Shown: piece by piece, positions 32,904 to 41,060 of the stretch
How positions within the stretch are numbered: position 1 is the first letter of the stretch
How the letters are laid out: every line of letters begins with the position of its first letter
Assembly: GCA_014804245.1 (NCBI GenBank)
Contig: JAAVAE010000014.1
Coordinates: 126,680 to 170,705 of the forward strand
Source: Lachnospiraceae bacterium
Lineage (GTDB): Bacteria; Bacillota; Clostridia; Lachnospirales; Lachnospiraceae
Reading direction: 5' to 3'
DNA length: 44,026 bases
Notes under the pieces: generated by a model
The model's database searches: none
Seen by the model: only the letters and a program-made list of their open reading frames with translations
Told to the model about the DNA's origin: nothing
Made by a program: the position numbers and the translations under genes

Positions 32904-33147
32904 TTGTTTATCATGGAACGACAGAAATAATAAAAGTACCGGATGTTAAGCATTCCAAGCGATATCTTGACTTTGGAAAAGGATTTTATCTGACAACGTT
33001 TGAAGAGCAGGCAAAAAAATGGGCAATACGAAAAGCCATGAGACAAGAGAAAACGTCTACTATCAAATTTGCATAGTAAATCAGGACACTTTGGATCAGA
33101 TATTGACTTTCCGTAAAGCGTATGAGGTGAAATGGCATGGTAGATAG
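32900..33147 (+). pseudogene. DUF3990 gene remnant with internal deletion and frameshift
   Basis: The first frame (32900-33076, 58 residues) begins MIVYHGTTEIIK and has the family's HSKRYLDFGKGFYLTTFEEQ and AKKWAIRKAM segments, then stops at TAG 33074. In another frame, from about 33064 to the TAG at 33145-33147, the usual C-terminal end of the family is readable: QICIVNQDTLDQILTFRKAY then EVKW. The central part of the domain is missing and the two ends are joined out of frame. Complete family members are, from memory, around 150-170 residues, so roughly half is lost. The YHGT and GFYLT motifs resemble ADP-ribosyltransferase-fold toxins. The toxin activity is presumably dead. Confidence 0.75.
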
Positions 33148-33364
33148 AAAACAAATTTCGGTAATATACAGACAAAACCTGGAAAATGATATTATTAAAG
33201 CGATAGCGGATATTAAGCAGTTGAATCTGCGAAAGGCATTTGATATTTATTATTCCAGTAAATTAGCAGGTCAGATAGCAAATGGCAGTTATGGGATAGA
33301 AAATTTGGATGCAAAGTATCTGGCGGAAGATTTACTGGAGAATGAACCAGAGTTGCTTCAATAA
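33137..33364 (+). CDS. Small protein after the DUF3990 remnant, cassette partner
   Basis: A 75-residue protein beginning MVDRKQISVIYRQN, helical, with an SKLAGQIANGSYGIENLDAKYLAEDL segment. In intact DUF3791-DUF3990 cassettes a gene of this kind often follows the DUF3990 gene, and here its start overlaps the old end of the broken gene by 11 bases. It could be a second antitoxin-like protein. GAGGTG lies upstream of the ATG as RBS. A hairpin terminator follows its stop. Family name not certain. Confidence 0.65.
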   Translation: MVDRKQISVIYRQNLENDIIKAIADIKQLNLRKAFDIYYSSKLAGQIANGSYGIENLDAKYLAEDLLENEPELLQ

Positions 33365-33374
33365 ATTTTGAAAG

Positions 33375-33412
33375 ATTATCTGGCAGATGATTTATCTGCC
33401 AGATAATTTAAA
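33375..33412. terminator. Bidirectional terminator hairpin between the cassette and the histidine kinase
   Basis: ATTATCTGGCAGAT (33375-33388) and ATCTGCCAGATAAT (33394-33407) are a perfect 14-bp inverted repeat with a five-base loop, flanked by TTTAAAAAT on one side and CTTTCAAAATTT (minus strand) on the other. It lies between convergent genes. T runs are modest, so efficiency is uncertain. Confidence 0.7.
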
Positions 33413-33425
33413 AATCTGCGCATTT

Positions 33426-34850
33426 CTAATCCTCATTTCCGTCATCAGCCACCGGAAGGGAGAAGATAAATTCCGATCCAACTCCTTCTGTACTGATGAC
33501 ATTGATATGTTCTCCATGCGCATGGATGATTTCTTTTGTAATGGAAAGACCAAGTCCGGTGCCTTTCTTATCTTTTCCTCTGGACAAATCCGACTTATAG
33601 AATCGGTCCCAGATTAGTTTCAGGTTATCTTTGGGAATGCCGATGCCGCTGTCTTTGACCGAAACAAAAATCTTATTGTGTTTTTCAGTGGTCTCTATTT
33701 TAATGATGGAATCGGGATGGCTGAATTTGATTGCATTGTCTAAGAGATTGTACAGCACCTGTTGGATTTTCCCTATATCTGCATTTACAATTAATTCGTC
33801 TCCGGTCAGAATCAGTTCAATAGCGATGGTCTTGCTTTTGCAGGTTCCTTCAAAGGAGGCAGCAGTATTGCGGATGACTTTGTTGATGTCAAAAAGGCTC
33901 TTATCCAGCATGATTCCTTTGGTATTTAAGTTGTTTAGAGTGAGCAGGCTGTTGGTCAGCTTGGTCAGTCTGTCTGTCTCATTTAAAACGATGGTCAGAT
34001 ATTTTTCATACAGTTCCGGGGGGATGGTGCCGTCCAGCATGGCTTCCAGGTAGCCCTTAATGGAGGTGAGGGGGGAACGGAAATCGTGGGAGACGTTTGC
34101 CACGAATTTCTTCTGATCGTCCTCAGAGCGGGCAATCTCGCTTGCCATGTAGGAAAGGGCGGCCCCCAGATATCCAATTTCGTCCTCACTGTCTATCTGA
34201 AATTCATAGTGCATATTGCCGGCAGCATACTGCTCTGTTGCCTCGGTTATTTTGCGCAGAGGCAGATATACCATCTCGGTGAAAAAAATCAGGATGATCA
34301 TGGAGAGCAGAAACAGGATAATCAACATTAAATAAGAAATATTTAAAAGGCTGTTGCAGGAGGTTTCGATACTTTTCATAGGATAATGAATCACCACATA
34401 CCCGCGAACCTTGTAATCTGAGGTGATGGGAGCGAATACGCTCAGTTGTTCCTCGGAGAAGCTGTCGAAAAAGTTGCCTATCGTGTAGTAAGTATTTTCT
34501 GTGACGGTGGGGTCAAAGCCTGTAATCACCGTTTCTGTTTCCACGTCAATGGGAGACTGGGAATCCAGGATCATCCGTCCGGAGGGGTTGATGATCCATA
34601 GATTCGCTGAAAGATAGGTATCCAAAGCATCCAGCTGTTTCTTTACCGTATCAAGGGAAGTCTCATTGTTATACAAGTCGGAGGCATAGGTATTTGCGAT
34701 CAAGGTCGCTTCTCTGTAAAGGGCGTCTGCTTTATCGCGCTTTAAATGCTCCAGAGTCATGCTGCTTACAAAAGTGGCAACGACCATAAATCCAAAAAAG
34801 CCAAAGATGAAGTATGCCAGAAGGAATTTCAAGTAGAGCGTCTTTCTCAT
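33426..34850 (-). CDS. Two-component sensor histidine kinase
   Basis: A 474-residue membrane kinase: transmembrane helix at about 8-30, an extracytoplasmic sensor of about 140 residues, a second helix at about 172-196, then HAMP (LPLRKITEATEQYAAGN), HisKA with the phosphorylated H255 in FVANVSHDFRSPL, and HATPase_c with LLDNAIKFSHP, DSGIGI and GTGLGLSI. It overlaps the response regulator gene by four bases (ATGA on the minus strand), so the pair is translated together. The extracellular signal cannot be read from sequence. Confidence 0.95.
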   Translation of the reverse strand: MRKTLYLKFLLAYFIFGFFGFMVVATFVSSMTLEHLKRDKADALYREATLIANTYASDLYNNETSLDTVKKQLDALDTYLSANLWIINPSGRMILDSQSPIDVETETVITGFDPTVTENTYYTIGNFFDSFSEEQLSVFAPITSDYKVRGYVVIHYPMKSIETSCNSLLNISYLMLIILFLLSMIILIFFTEMVYLPLRKITEATEQYAAGNMHYEFQIDSEDEIGYLGAALSYMASEIARSEDDQKKFVANVSHDFRSPLTSIKGYLEAMLDGTIPPELYEKYLTIVLNETDRLTKLTNSLLTLNNLNTKGIMLDKSLFDINKVIRNTAASFEGTCKSKTIAIELILTGDELIVNADIGKIQQVLYNLLDNAIKFSHPDSIIKIETTEKHNKIFVSVKDSGIGIPKDNLKLIWDRFYKSDLSRGKDKKGTGLGLSITKEIIHAHGEHINVISTEGVGSEFIFSLPVADDGNED

Positions 34851-35548
34851 TGGCGTACCTCAAATTTGTAGCCGATGCCCCAGATGGTGGCAATCCGCCA
34901 GCCCGCGTGATCATTTATTTTTTCGCGCAGACGTTTGATGTGTACGTCCACGGTTCTGGTATCTCCAATGTACTCATATCCCCAAATCTGGTCAAGAAGC
35001 TGCTCTCTGGTAAAAACATGGTTGGGGGAGGAAGCAAGAAAATATAAAAGCTCCAGCTCCTTGGGGGGCATCTCTACAGTCTTTCCCATATAGATGACAG
35101 AGTAATTCGTCTGATTAATGATAAGATCCGGATATTCAACACATTTATCACCGGGAGTATCTGAAGATGAAAAAGCCGGTTTGTATCTGCGCAGCACTGC
35201 CTTTACCCGGGCAACCAGTTCTTTGGAATCAAAGGGTTTTTCCATGTAATCATCAGCGCCGAGTTCCAACCCCAGAACTTTATCAAAAATTTCACCCTTG
35301 GCAGAAAGCATGATGATGGGGGTGGCAGATTTGGCGCGGATTTCACGGCAGACCTGGTAGCCGTCGATACCGGGAAGCATTAAATCCAGCAAAATCAGGT
35401 TAGGGGCAAAAGAGTCCGCAAGGAGCAGAGCGCTTTCCCCGTCGCTTGCAATCATGGTCTCAAAACATTCCTTTGTCAGATAAAGGGAAATCAGTTCAGC
35501 AATATTGCTGTCATCGTCTACAATCAGAATTTTCTGTTTGTTTACCAT
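34847..35548 (-). CDS. OmpR/PhoB-type response regulator
   Basis: A 233-residue regulator: receiver domain with acidic pocket DDD at 11-13, phospho-acceptor D55 in LILLDLMLPGIDG, S82 and K104 in the KPF motif; then an OmpR winged-helix DNA-binding domain (VEMPPKELELLYFLASSP, DQIWGYEYIGDTRTVDVHI, and IWGIGYKFE at the end). It is the cognate partner of the overlapping kinase. The upstream mutS2 gene ends only 31 bases before its start, so read-through from the mutS2 promoter is possible. Confidence 0.96.
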   Translation of the reverse strand: MVNKQKILIVDDDSNIAELISLYLTKECFETMIASDGESALLLADSFAPNLILLDLMLPGIDGYQVCREIRAKSATPIIMLSAKGEIFDKVLGLELGADDYMEKPFDSKELVARVKAVLRRYKPAFSSSDTPGDKCVEYPDLIINQTNYSVIYMGKTVEMPPKELELLYFLASSPNHVFTREQLLDQIWGYEYIGDTRTVDVHIKRLREKINDHAGWRIATIWGIGYKFEVRQ

Positions 35549-35579
35549 AGGAACCTCACTTTCTTAAAAACGGAGTTTA

Positions 35580-37961
35580 TCAATCCTTAAATGTTACAAT
35601 TGTGACACCTGCGTCACCCTCGCCGTATTCGCCAAGCCGGTAGGATTTCACATATTTGATTCTTTTTAAATGGCTGTGGATGGCGCTTCTAAGTGCGCCG
35701 GTTCCTTTGCCATGTACCACCCTTACTGTAGATAGATGTGCAAGGTAGGCATCGTCCAGATATTTATCTAACTCTGAAAGAGCTTCATCCACGGTCCGCC
35801 CAAGCAGGTTGATCTCGGGAGAAATGTTTAAGGACTTTGACATTTTAACTTTGCTGGTGTGGCTCTTTTGCAGGGAGGCAAGCCCGGCAGGGGTTTCATC
35901 CGCCAGCAGCACCAGATCCTTTACATTTGCCTGGGACCGCATGATTCCGCATTGGACAAAGAGATTTCCTTTGTGGTCGGGAAGAGTGCTTACCGTTCCC
36001 TTAAGCCCCATGGAAAGTATTTTGACGCTGTCGCCTATCTTTAACTGTTCGGGTTTTAGTTGTTTTCCTTTTTGCGGTTCTTTTGCTTTGATTGCCAGTT
36101 TATCATTTTTGCGGTTGATCTCACCGCGCAGGCGTTCTCTGGTTTTTTCCAGATCCTTCAGGGAAGCGCCGGGACCTGCTTTCTGGTAAATGCGGATGGT
36201 CTCGTCAGCCACGTTTTTGGCATCCTGCAGAATCTCTCGTGCCTGTTCGTTTGCTTCCCGCAGGATGCGTTCTTTGGCATTATCTATTTTTTCATTCTTT
36301 GCCTGCAATTTTTCTTTCAGAGACTTTACTTCTGCTTTGTAGGAGGCAATTTCCAGACGCTCCTTTTCAATGGTGACACGGCTTTCTTCAAGGTCTGTGA
36401 GCAGATCCTCAAAGCTTTTATCTTCGGTGGTGATCTGGGTCTTCGCAGCTTCTATGATATAGTCGGGCAGTCCCAGCTTGGAGGAAATGGCAAAGGCATT
36501 GCTCTTTCCGGGGATGCCGATTAACAGCCTGTAGGTAGGCGCTAGGGTCTCCACATTAAATTCACAGCAGGCATTTTCCACAAAATCAGTGGAAAGGGCA
36601 TAAACCTTAAGTTCACTGTAATGTGTGGTTGCCATGGTGCGGATGCCGCTTGTGTGCAGGTGATCCAAAATAGCAATGGCAAGGGCGGCGCCTTCCGTAG
36701 GATCTGTGCCGGCTCCTAATTCATCAAACAGACATAAGGAGTTTTCGTCCGCATTTTTTAAAATGGAGACGATGCTGGTCATGTGGGAAGAAAAAGTGCT
36801 GAGACTCTGCTCAATGCTCTGCTCATCTCCAATGTCCGCATAAACTTCTGTGAAAATAGAAAGTTCTGAACGATCCAATGCAGGAATGTGAAGTCCTGCC
36901 TGTCCCATCAGGGTAAAAAGCCCCACAGTCTTTAAGGAAACCGTTTTTCCGCCGGTATTAGGTCCGGTTACGATCAGCAGGTCAAAATCCTTTCCCAGAT
37001 GAATATCAATGGGCACCACCTTCTTCGGAGGAAGAAGAGGATGTCTTCCTTTTCGGATATGAATGTAATGCTCCGTGTTGAATAAAGGCATGGTGGCATT
37101 TTCATCCATGGCAAGGGAGGCTTTTGCAAACACAAAATCAAGATAAGTCATGATCCGTTGATTTTCAGAAATCTCAAAAATGTGTTCCCCGGTCTGGGCG
37201 CTTAAATCTGCCAGAACAGCTTCTATCTCCTCTTTTTCTTTGATGGCAAGTTCCTTTAACTGATTGTTCAGGTTTACGATGGCAGCAGGTTCAATGAAAA
37301 AGGTAGAACCGGTAGAGGACTGGTCGTGCACCATACCGGGTACCTGACTTTTATATTCGGCTTTTACGGGAATACAATACCGGTTATCCCGCATGGTGAT
37401 GACAGCATCCTGAAGATAGCTGCGGTAGGAACCGTTTACCATGCTTGTAAGCTGGGAGTGGATCTTGTCTCCGGTGAGTGCAATGGAACGCCTTACGTGT
37501 TTTAGCCCGGGGCTTGCATCGTCCGCGATTTCCTCTTCTGAAAGAATGCAGCGGTTAATCTCGCCGGAAAGAGAGGAGAGGGGTTCTAAGGTCTGGAAGT
37601 AACCGGTCAGCGAGGTTTCCTTTTCATCATCCTTTGGTCCCCGGCTGTAAGATTTGATTCTGCTTACATTGTCTAAAAGTCCTGCAATTTTTAACAGTTC
37701 CGGTGCTGAGAGAGTACTTCCGATTTCCAGGCTTCTCAGTGACATGGAAACATCCCTGTTGCCGCCGAAGGATGTGGAGCCTTTGGAAAAAAGCATGGAA
37801 AGAGCATCGGCGGTTTCCTGCTGGGATTGGTTGATGGCGGTTAAGTCGGTCTGAGGTTTTAGTTCCCGGCACATGGCGCGTCCTGGTTCGGAGGATGCTT
37901 TTTCGGCTAAAAGATTGATAATTTTGGTATATTCTAATGTGTGTAATACTTTTTCGTTCAT
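35580..37961 (-). CDS. mutS2: Endonuclease MutS2
   Basis: A 793-residue MutS-family ATPase lacking the mismatch-recognition domain. In Firmicutes MutS2 acts on branched DNA or, as shown in Bacillus, on collided ribosomes. Walker A is TGPNTGGKT and Walker B is LCLFDELGAGTDPTEG. A long coiled coil (about 510-600: EKERLEIASYKAEVKSLKEKL and on) follows, and the C-terminal Smr domain carries LLGRTVDEAL and HGKGTGALR, the nuclease signature. The N-terminus VLHTLEYTKIINLLAEKASSEPG (interrupted) matches the family start. Its minus-strand RBS is GAGGTCC before the ATG at 37961. Confidence 0.96.
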   Translation of the reverse strand: MNEKVLHTLEYTKIINLLAEKASSEPGRAMCRELKPQTDLTAINQSQQETADALSMLFSKGSTSFGGNRDVSMSLRSLEIGSTLSAPELLKIAGLLDNVSRIKSYSRGPKDDEKETSLTGYFQTLEPLSSLSGEINRCILSEEEIADDASPGLKHVRRSIALTGDKIHSQLTSMVNGSYRSYLQDAVITMRDNRYCIPVKAEYKSQVPGMVHDQSSTGSTFFIEPAAIVNLNNQLKELAIKEKEEIEAVLADLSAQTGEHIFEISENQRIMTYLDFVFAKASLAMDENATMPLFNTEHYIHIRKGRHPLLPPKKVVPIDIHLGKDFDLLIVTGPNTGGKTVSLKTVGLFTLMGQAGLHIPALDRSELSIFTEVYADIGDEQSIEQSLSTFSSHMTSIVSILKNADENSLCLFDELGAGTDPTEGAALAIAILDHLHTSGIRTMATTHYSELKVYALSTDFVENACCEFNVETLAPTYRLLIGIPGKSNAFAISSKLGLPDYIIEAAKTQITTEDKSFEDLLTDLEESRVTIEKERLEIASYKAEVKSLKEKLQAKNEKIDNAKERILREANEQAREILQDAKNVADETIRIYQKAGPGASLKDLEKTRERLRGEINRKNDKLAIKAKEPQKGKQLKPEQLKIGDSVKILSMGLKGTVSTLPDHKGNLFVQCGIMRSQANVKDLVLLADETPAGLASLQKSHTSKVKMSKSLNISPEINLLGRTVDEALSELDKYLDDAYLAHLSTVRVVHGKGTGALRSAIHSHLKRIKYVKSYRLGEYGEGDAGVTIVTFKD

Positions 37962-38060
37962 AAGGACCTCGTTTGATGTGTATTGATAACTTGTTTAAGT
38001 ATAGCATATTTTGAGGCGGGGCACTAGAGGAGGAAAATAACTTTGGGGGGATAATAGTAG

Positions 38061-38099
38061 TAGTCCGCGCAGGATAGGTAAATATACCAATGTCGCCGG
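38061..38099 (+). repeat. Truncated type B repeat fragment upstream of the VgrG operon
   Basis: AGTCCGCGCAGGATAGGTAA, then ATATACCAATGTCGCCG, matches the left flank and left end of copy B2 (18099-18135), after which the sequence diverges (GGCTGGTC...). Only the left end of the unit remains. It sits between mutS2 and the start of the spike operon. Confidence 0.78.
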
Positions 38100-38173
38100 C
38101 TGGTCTGTAAAAGTGCAATATAATGCCGGTGTTTATTACCTTTTACTCCATTTATTGTTCGTAAGGAAATTAT

Positions 38174-38199
38174 ACAATTATTGGTAAGGTAATAATTGT
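38174..38199 (+). promoter_or_regulatory. 9-bp inverted repeat just before the first VgrG-like gene
   Basis: ACAATTATT (38174-38182) and AATAATTGT (38191-38199) with an eight-base loop, directly ahead of the GGGAGGGG ribosome binding site. It could be an operator or an mRNA hairpin affecting initiation. No clear -35/-10 pair was found nearby. Confidence 0.45.
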
Positions 38200-38217
38200 G
38201 AAAAGGGAGGGGATAGG

Positions 38218-39768
38218 GTGAGTGCATTTACGTTATCGGAAATGAAGGTTGAAACATCGATAGTTATAGAAAATATACAGGTGTTTTGGATGGAAGCCAA
38301 GAGGAATGAGCATATCATGATAGGTTTGGAGGGGCTGGTGTCCCGGGAGGCTTTGGATGAGGTGTTGGTTGGGGCGCTGGAGGATGTTGATTTGAAGGTT
38401 TGGGTAGGTAATAGGTTGCTTTTTTCGGGGGTTATTAGGGAGGTTGGGATTACTCATGAAGGGCAGGAGCATCGGGTGGTGGTGCGGGGGATTTCTAAAA
38501 CCGCGCAGATGGATTATGAAAAGAAAAGTCGTACTTTTCAGAATGTGAATAGGACTTATCAGGATGTGATGAGGGAAGTTTTGGGAGGCGTCGATGGGGC
38601 GGACTTAAGGTTTTATGTGAAGGATCGGGAAATTGGAAGTCCTCTTTATCAATTGGAGGAAACGGACTGGGAGTTTGTAAGGCGTCTGGCAAGTCATTTG
38701 GAGACTTCGATTGTGCCGGTTGTTATAAATGGCGGAGCGGCAGTCAGTGTTGGGCTTTTGGAGGGAAGGACTTATGAACAGGAAAATATGGATGCTTATG
38801 AGGAAAGGGTCTGGTTCGATAAGGAAAGGGGAAGCCGGTGCCTAATCATCAGCGCCTATGAGGATTTGGAGCTTGGGGATAGGGTAAAGTGGAAAGGGCT
38901 TCTTTACGCGGTTATAGAAAAAAGCTGTAGTCTTGATAAAGGATTGCTGTGTTTTAAATATACGCTTACATCAAAGGAGGCATTTGCTGCAAAGAGATAT
39001 GAAAATCCTCATGCAGTAGGCAGGCTTCTGGCGGCAAGGGTATTAGAAACGAAGGATGAACAGGTGAAGGTAAAATTTGATATAGACAAGGCTCAGCCGA
39101 CCAAGGAGGCTTATTGGTATCCTTGGAGACCGGAGGTGGGAAATCTTATGTACTGTATGCCGGAGGCAGGTGAACTGGTTTATATTCATTTGGGCGATTA
39201 TTCGGAAAAAGAAGAGAGGGCAGTATATGGTGTACATGGAAACGGTGAGGGGCATCCTGAAATGCTGGCTGCCCATAGGTATTTCACCACGGTTGACAAT
39301 AAACGGATGTATCTGCAGCCGGAACAGATGGGATTTAAAGATTTAAAGCAGACAAGCCCGCTGGAAGTGTCGCTGGCGGATGATTCGGGAATCAGTGCAA
39401 TAAGTAACAAGAAAATCGTGATTTGGGCAAAAGATACAGTAGGCATTAAGGGCAATAATGTATTCTTTCAGGCGCCTAAGGAAGTGTCTTTAGTGAGACG
39501 GGATGGTTTCTCGCCCACGGTTATCAATATGTGCAATGGGTTTGATTCCGTAGGCGCCACAAATACTGTGTCGGTGGGAGGAGCAGAAAAGGCGGAATTT
39601 CCGCTGTTTGGTGAGTATAAACGGGAAGAGGGGAAGGAGTGGGGGCTGGACGGAATAGAAATGAAGATTATGGCATCCACTCCGTGCGGCGGATTGAAAA
39701 GCGGAATTGAAAAGCAGATACGGGGAGTCCAGGTGAACAGAATTGGAGGAGAAGGGGATTATGAGTAA
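38218..39768 (+). CDS. VgrG/Pvc8-like contractile injection spike protein 1
   Basis: A 516-residue protein with the VgrG plan: a gp27-like hub (about 1-270; note RTYQDVMREVLGG and LYQLEETDWEFVRRLASHL, the hallmark VgrG segment), then a gp5-like OB-fold (VKVKFDIDKAQPTKEAYWYPW to GELVYIHLGDYSEKEERAVYG), then a short beta-rich C-terminal part (KIVIWAKDTVGIKGNN). A GTG start at 38218 follows GGGAGGGG. The next gene starts inside its end (8-base overlap). VgrG trimers tip phage tails, type VI secretion systems and extracellular injection systems. The sequence is too diverged to assign a subtype. No toxin domain is fused. Confidence 0.82.
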   Translation: MSAFTLSEMKVETSIVIENIQVFWMEAKRNEHIMIGLEGLVSREALDEVLVGALEDVDLKVWVGNRLLFSGVIREVGITHEGQEHRVVVRGISKTAQMDYEKKSRTFQNVNRTYQDVMREVLGGVDGADLRFYVKDREIGSPLYQLEETDWEFVRRLASHLETSIVPVVINGGAAVSVGLLEGRTYEQENMDAYEERVWFDKERGSRCLIISAYEDLELGDRVKWKGLLYAVIEKSCSLDKGLLCFKYTLTSKEAFAAKRYENPHAVGRLLAARVLETKDEQVKVKFDIDKAQPTKEAYWYPWRPEVGNLMYCMPEAGELVYIHLGDYSEKEERAVYGVHGNGEGHPEMLAAHRYFTTVDNKRMYLQPEQMGFKDLKQTSPLEVSLADDSGISAISNKKIVIWAKDTVGIKGNNVFFQAPKEVSLVRRDGFSPTVINMCNGFDSVGATNTVSVGGAEKAEFPLFGEYKREEGKEWGLDGIEMKIMASTPCGGLKSGIEKQIRGVQVNRIGGEGDYE

Positions 39769-39964
39769 GCACATTAAGACGGGCGGAGTAGGAAAAAGTC
39801 CGGCAATAGAAAAAATGAATCAGCTGAATGAAATCAGCAGCCGGGTGCAGGCTGCATCCATGCTGGAGAAAAAGGCTTTTGAGGCGCAGAATGAAAAAGC
39901 GATGCAGGAACTTTTAAAAAGAAAGCAGATTATAGAGGAATTTCATATTTGTTTTACCAGATAG
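39761..39964 (+). CDS. Small helical protein of the VgrG operon
   Basis: 67 residues, starting MSKHIKTGGVGKSPAIEKMN, with a charged helix (about 22-60) that could form a coiled coil. The start at 39761 overlaps the end of the first VgrG-like gene and has GGAGAAGGGG as RBS. It may be an adaptor or structural subunit of the same complex; no family recognised. Confidence 0.6.
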   Translation: MSKHIKTGGVGKSPAIEKMNQLNEISSRVQAASMLEKKAFEAQNEKAMQELLKRKQIIEEFHICFTR

Positions 39965-39985
39965 AGAAAGGGTGGGGTTGCTTTG

Positions 39986-40516
39986 GTGAAGACGATATTT
40001 GAAAAGGAAACGGAAGGTTGTGGACAGGATGATTTACAGTTATCTATGTGGGAGTTGCATGATAAACAACTTGTAATAGAGCTTCCAGAAGGATTTGAAG
40101 AGATGGATGAAGAAAGGAAAGAAGAAAATTATCCTTTATCAGGCAGACCGGAAATGATTGTGGAGGATGGAGAGGGCAAAGTACAGATAACCTTTCAGTT
40201 TTTTCAGAAGGTGATGGGAACAGAGGAGACAAGAGACGTAACCGATCAAGTCCGTGAACTGATGGAGAGTACCTATGTACAATATCAAACTTCTCAAATT
40301 TATCTGGATACGGATGGAGAAATTCCGGTTGGATGGTTCCTTATGCATATGAATGATATTGAGAAGGAGCATATCAAGGCAGTATTTTCTATAAAGAAGC
40401 ATATGGTGCTTTTAACCTTGACTTATCCCACAGAAGAAAATTGGAAATGGCGTGTTGCAAAAGATTATATTTTTGCTTCGATTAAGGAGGGAAATCATGG
40501 AACAGGTTTCAAATGA
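39986..40516 (+). CDS. DcrB/Eag-like (DUF1795-type) protein 1
   Basis: About 176 residues, no signal peptide. Two similar halves are not evident, but the beta-alpha pattern LVIELPEGFEEMDEE, YPLSGRPEMIVEDGEGKVQITFQFF, then VRELMESTY and an amphipathic C-terminal strand IKAVFSIKKHMVLLTLTYP resembles the DcrB/DUF1795 fold. That fold is used by Eag chaperones that stabilise effector transmembrane segments next to VgrG. Start is GTG 39986 (TTG 39983 possible) after GGTGGGG. It overlaps the next gene by 20 bases. The fold call is by eye and should be treated as moderate. Confidence 0.6.
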   Translation: MKTIFEKETEGCGQDDLQLSMWELHDKQLVIELPEGFEEMDEERKEENYPLSGRPEMIVEDGEGKVQITFQFFQKVMGTEETRDVTDQVRELMESTYVQYQTSQIYLDTDGEIPVGWFLMHMNDIEKEHIKAVFSIKKHMVLLTLTYPTEENWKWRVAKDYIFASIKEGNHGTGFK

Positions 40517-41060
40517 TGATTTTGACTTTATTCTGCTTCGTATGAAAAAGAAATTTACTGTAAAGCCAGAGAAAAAAGGCAGAGAAAACGGAGGGGAAGG
40601 ACAGGATTTTGGGATGGGTTTTTCCCTTCGGGTGCCGGAGGAGTTTGAGCGGGCAGATGCAAAAAGAGCCTCTTGTCTTTTCTGGTCAGAAAAGCGTCCT
40701 CCAGTTATCCTGACTACCTCAAAGGGAAGAGAAGGACTTACCTTTCAGTTTTTTAATGGGGAAGTGGAAGGAGAATCGCTTTTGGAATGCAGTAAAATGA
40801 TAAAGCAACTGATTGAGCAGTTGGATGGGCGGTGTGTGTTCTACAGCGCAGGAGAAGAATCGGAGACTGTGTGGTTTGATTACAAAAGCTTTGCGGAAAA
40901 TGAGTGTGTCTATAATCTGGTTTTCCTGTTTCAGACCAGTACAAGGAAGGTGCTTGGAACCTTTTTCTGCTTGTTTGAAGAATATGATAAATGGAAACCG
41001 CAGGTATTGAAACTGCTTAAAACAATCAAGACAAAGGAGGAAGTTCATGAGGGATTATAA
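40497..41060 (+). CDS. DcrB/Eag-like (DUF1795-type) protein 2
   Basis: 187 residues from ATG 40497 (AAGGAGGG upstream). It shares with its neighbour the order of features: a beta segment FSLRVPEEFERADA, LFWSEKRPPVILTTSKGREGLTFQFFN, an amphipathic helix SKMIKQLIEQLDG, and the closing ECVYNLVFLFQTSTRKVLGTF and WKPQVLKLLKTIK. It is therefore a diverged paralogue. The closing helix is like that of the first (WKWRVAKDYIFASIK). Coding overlap is 20 bases with the gene before and 14 with the second VgrG-like gene, so synthesis is tightly coupled to the spike. Confidence 0.6.
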   Translation: MEQVSNDDFDFILLRMKKKFTVKPEKKGRENGGEGQDFGMGFSLRVPEEFERADAKRASCLFWSEKRPPVILTTSKGREGLTFQFFNGEVEGESLLECSKMIKQLIEQLDGRCVFYSAGEESETVWFDYKSFAENECVYNLVFLFQTSTRKVLGTFFCLFEEYDKWKPQVLKLLKTIKTKEEVHEGL

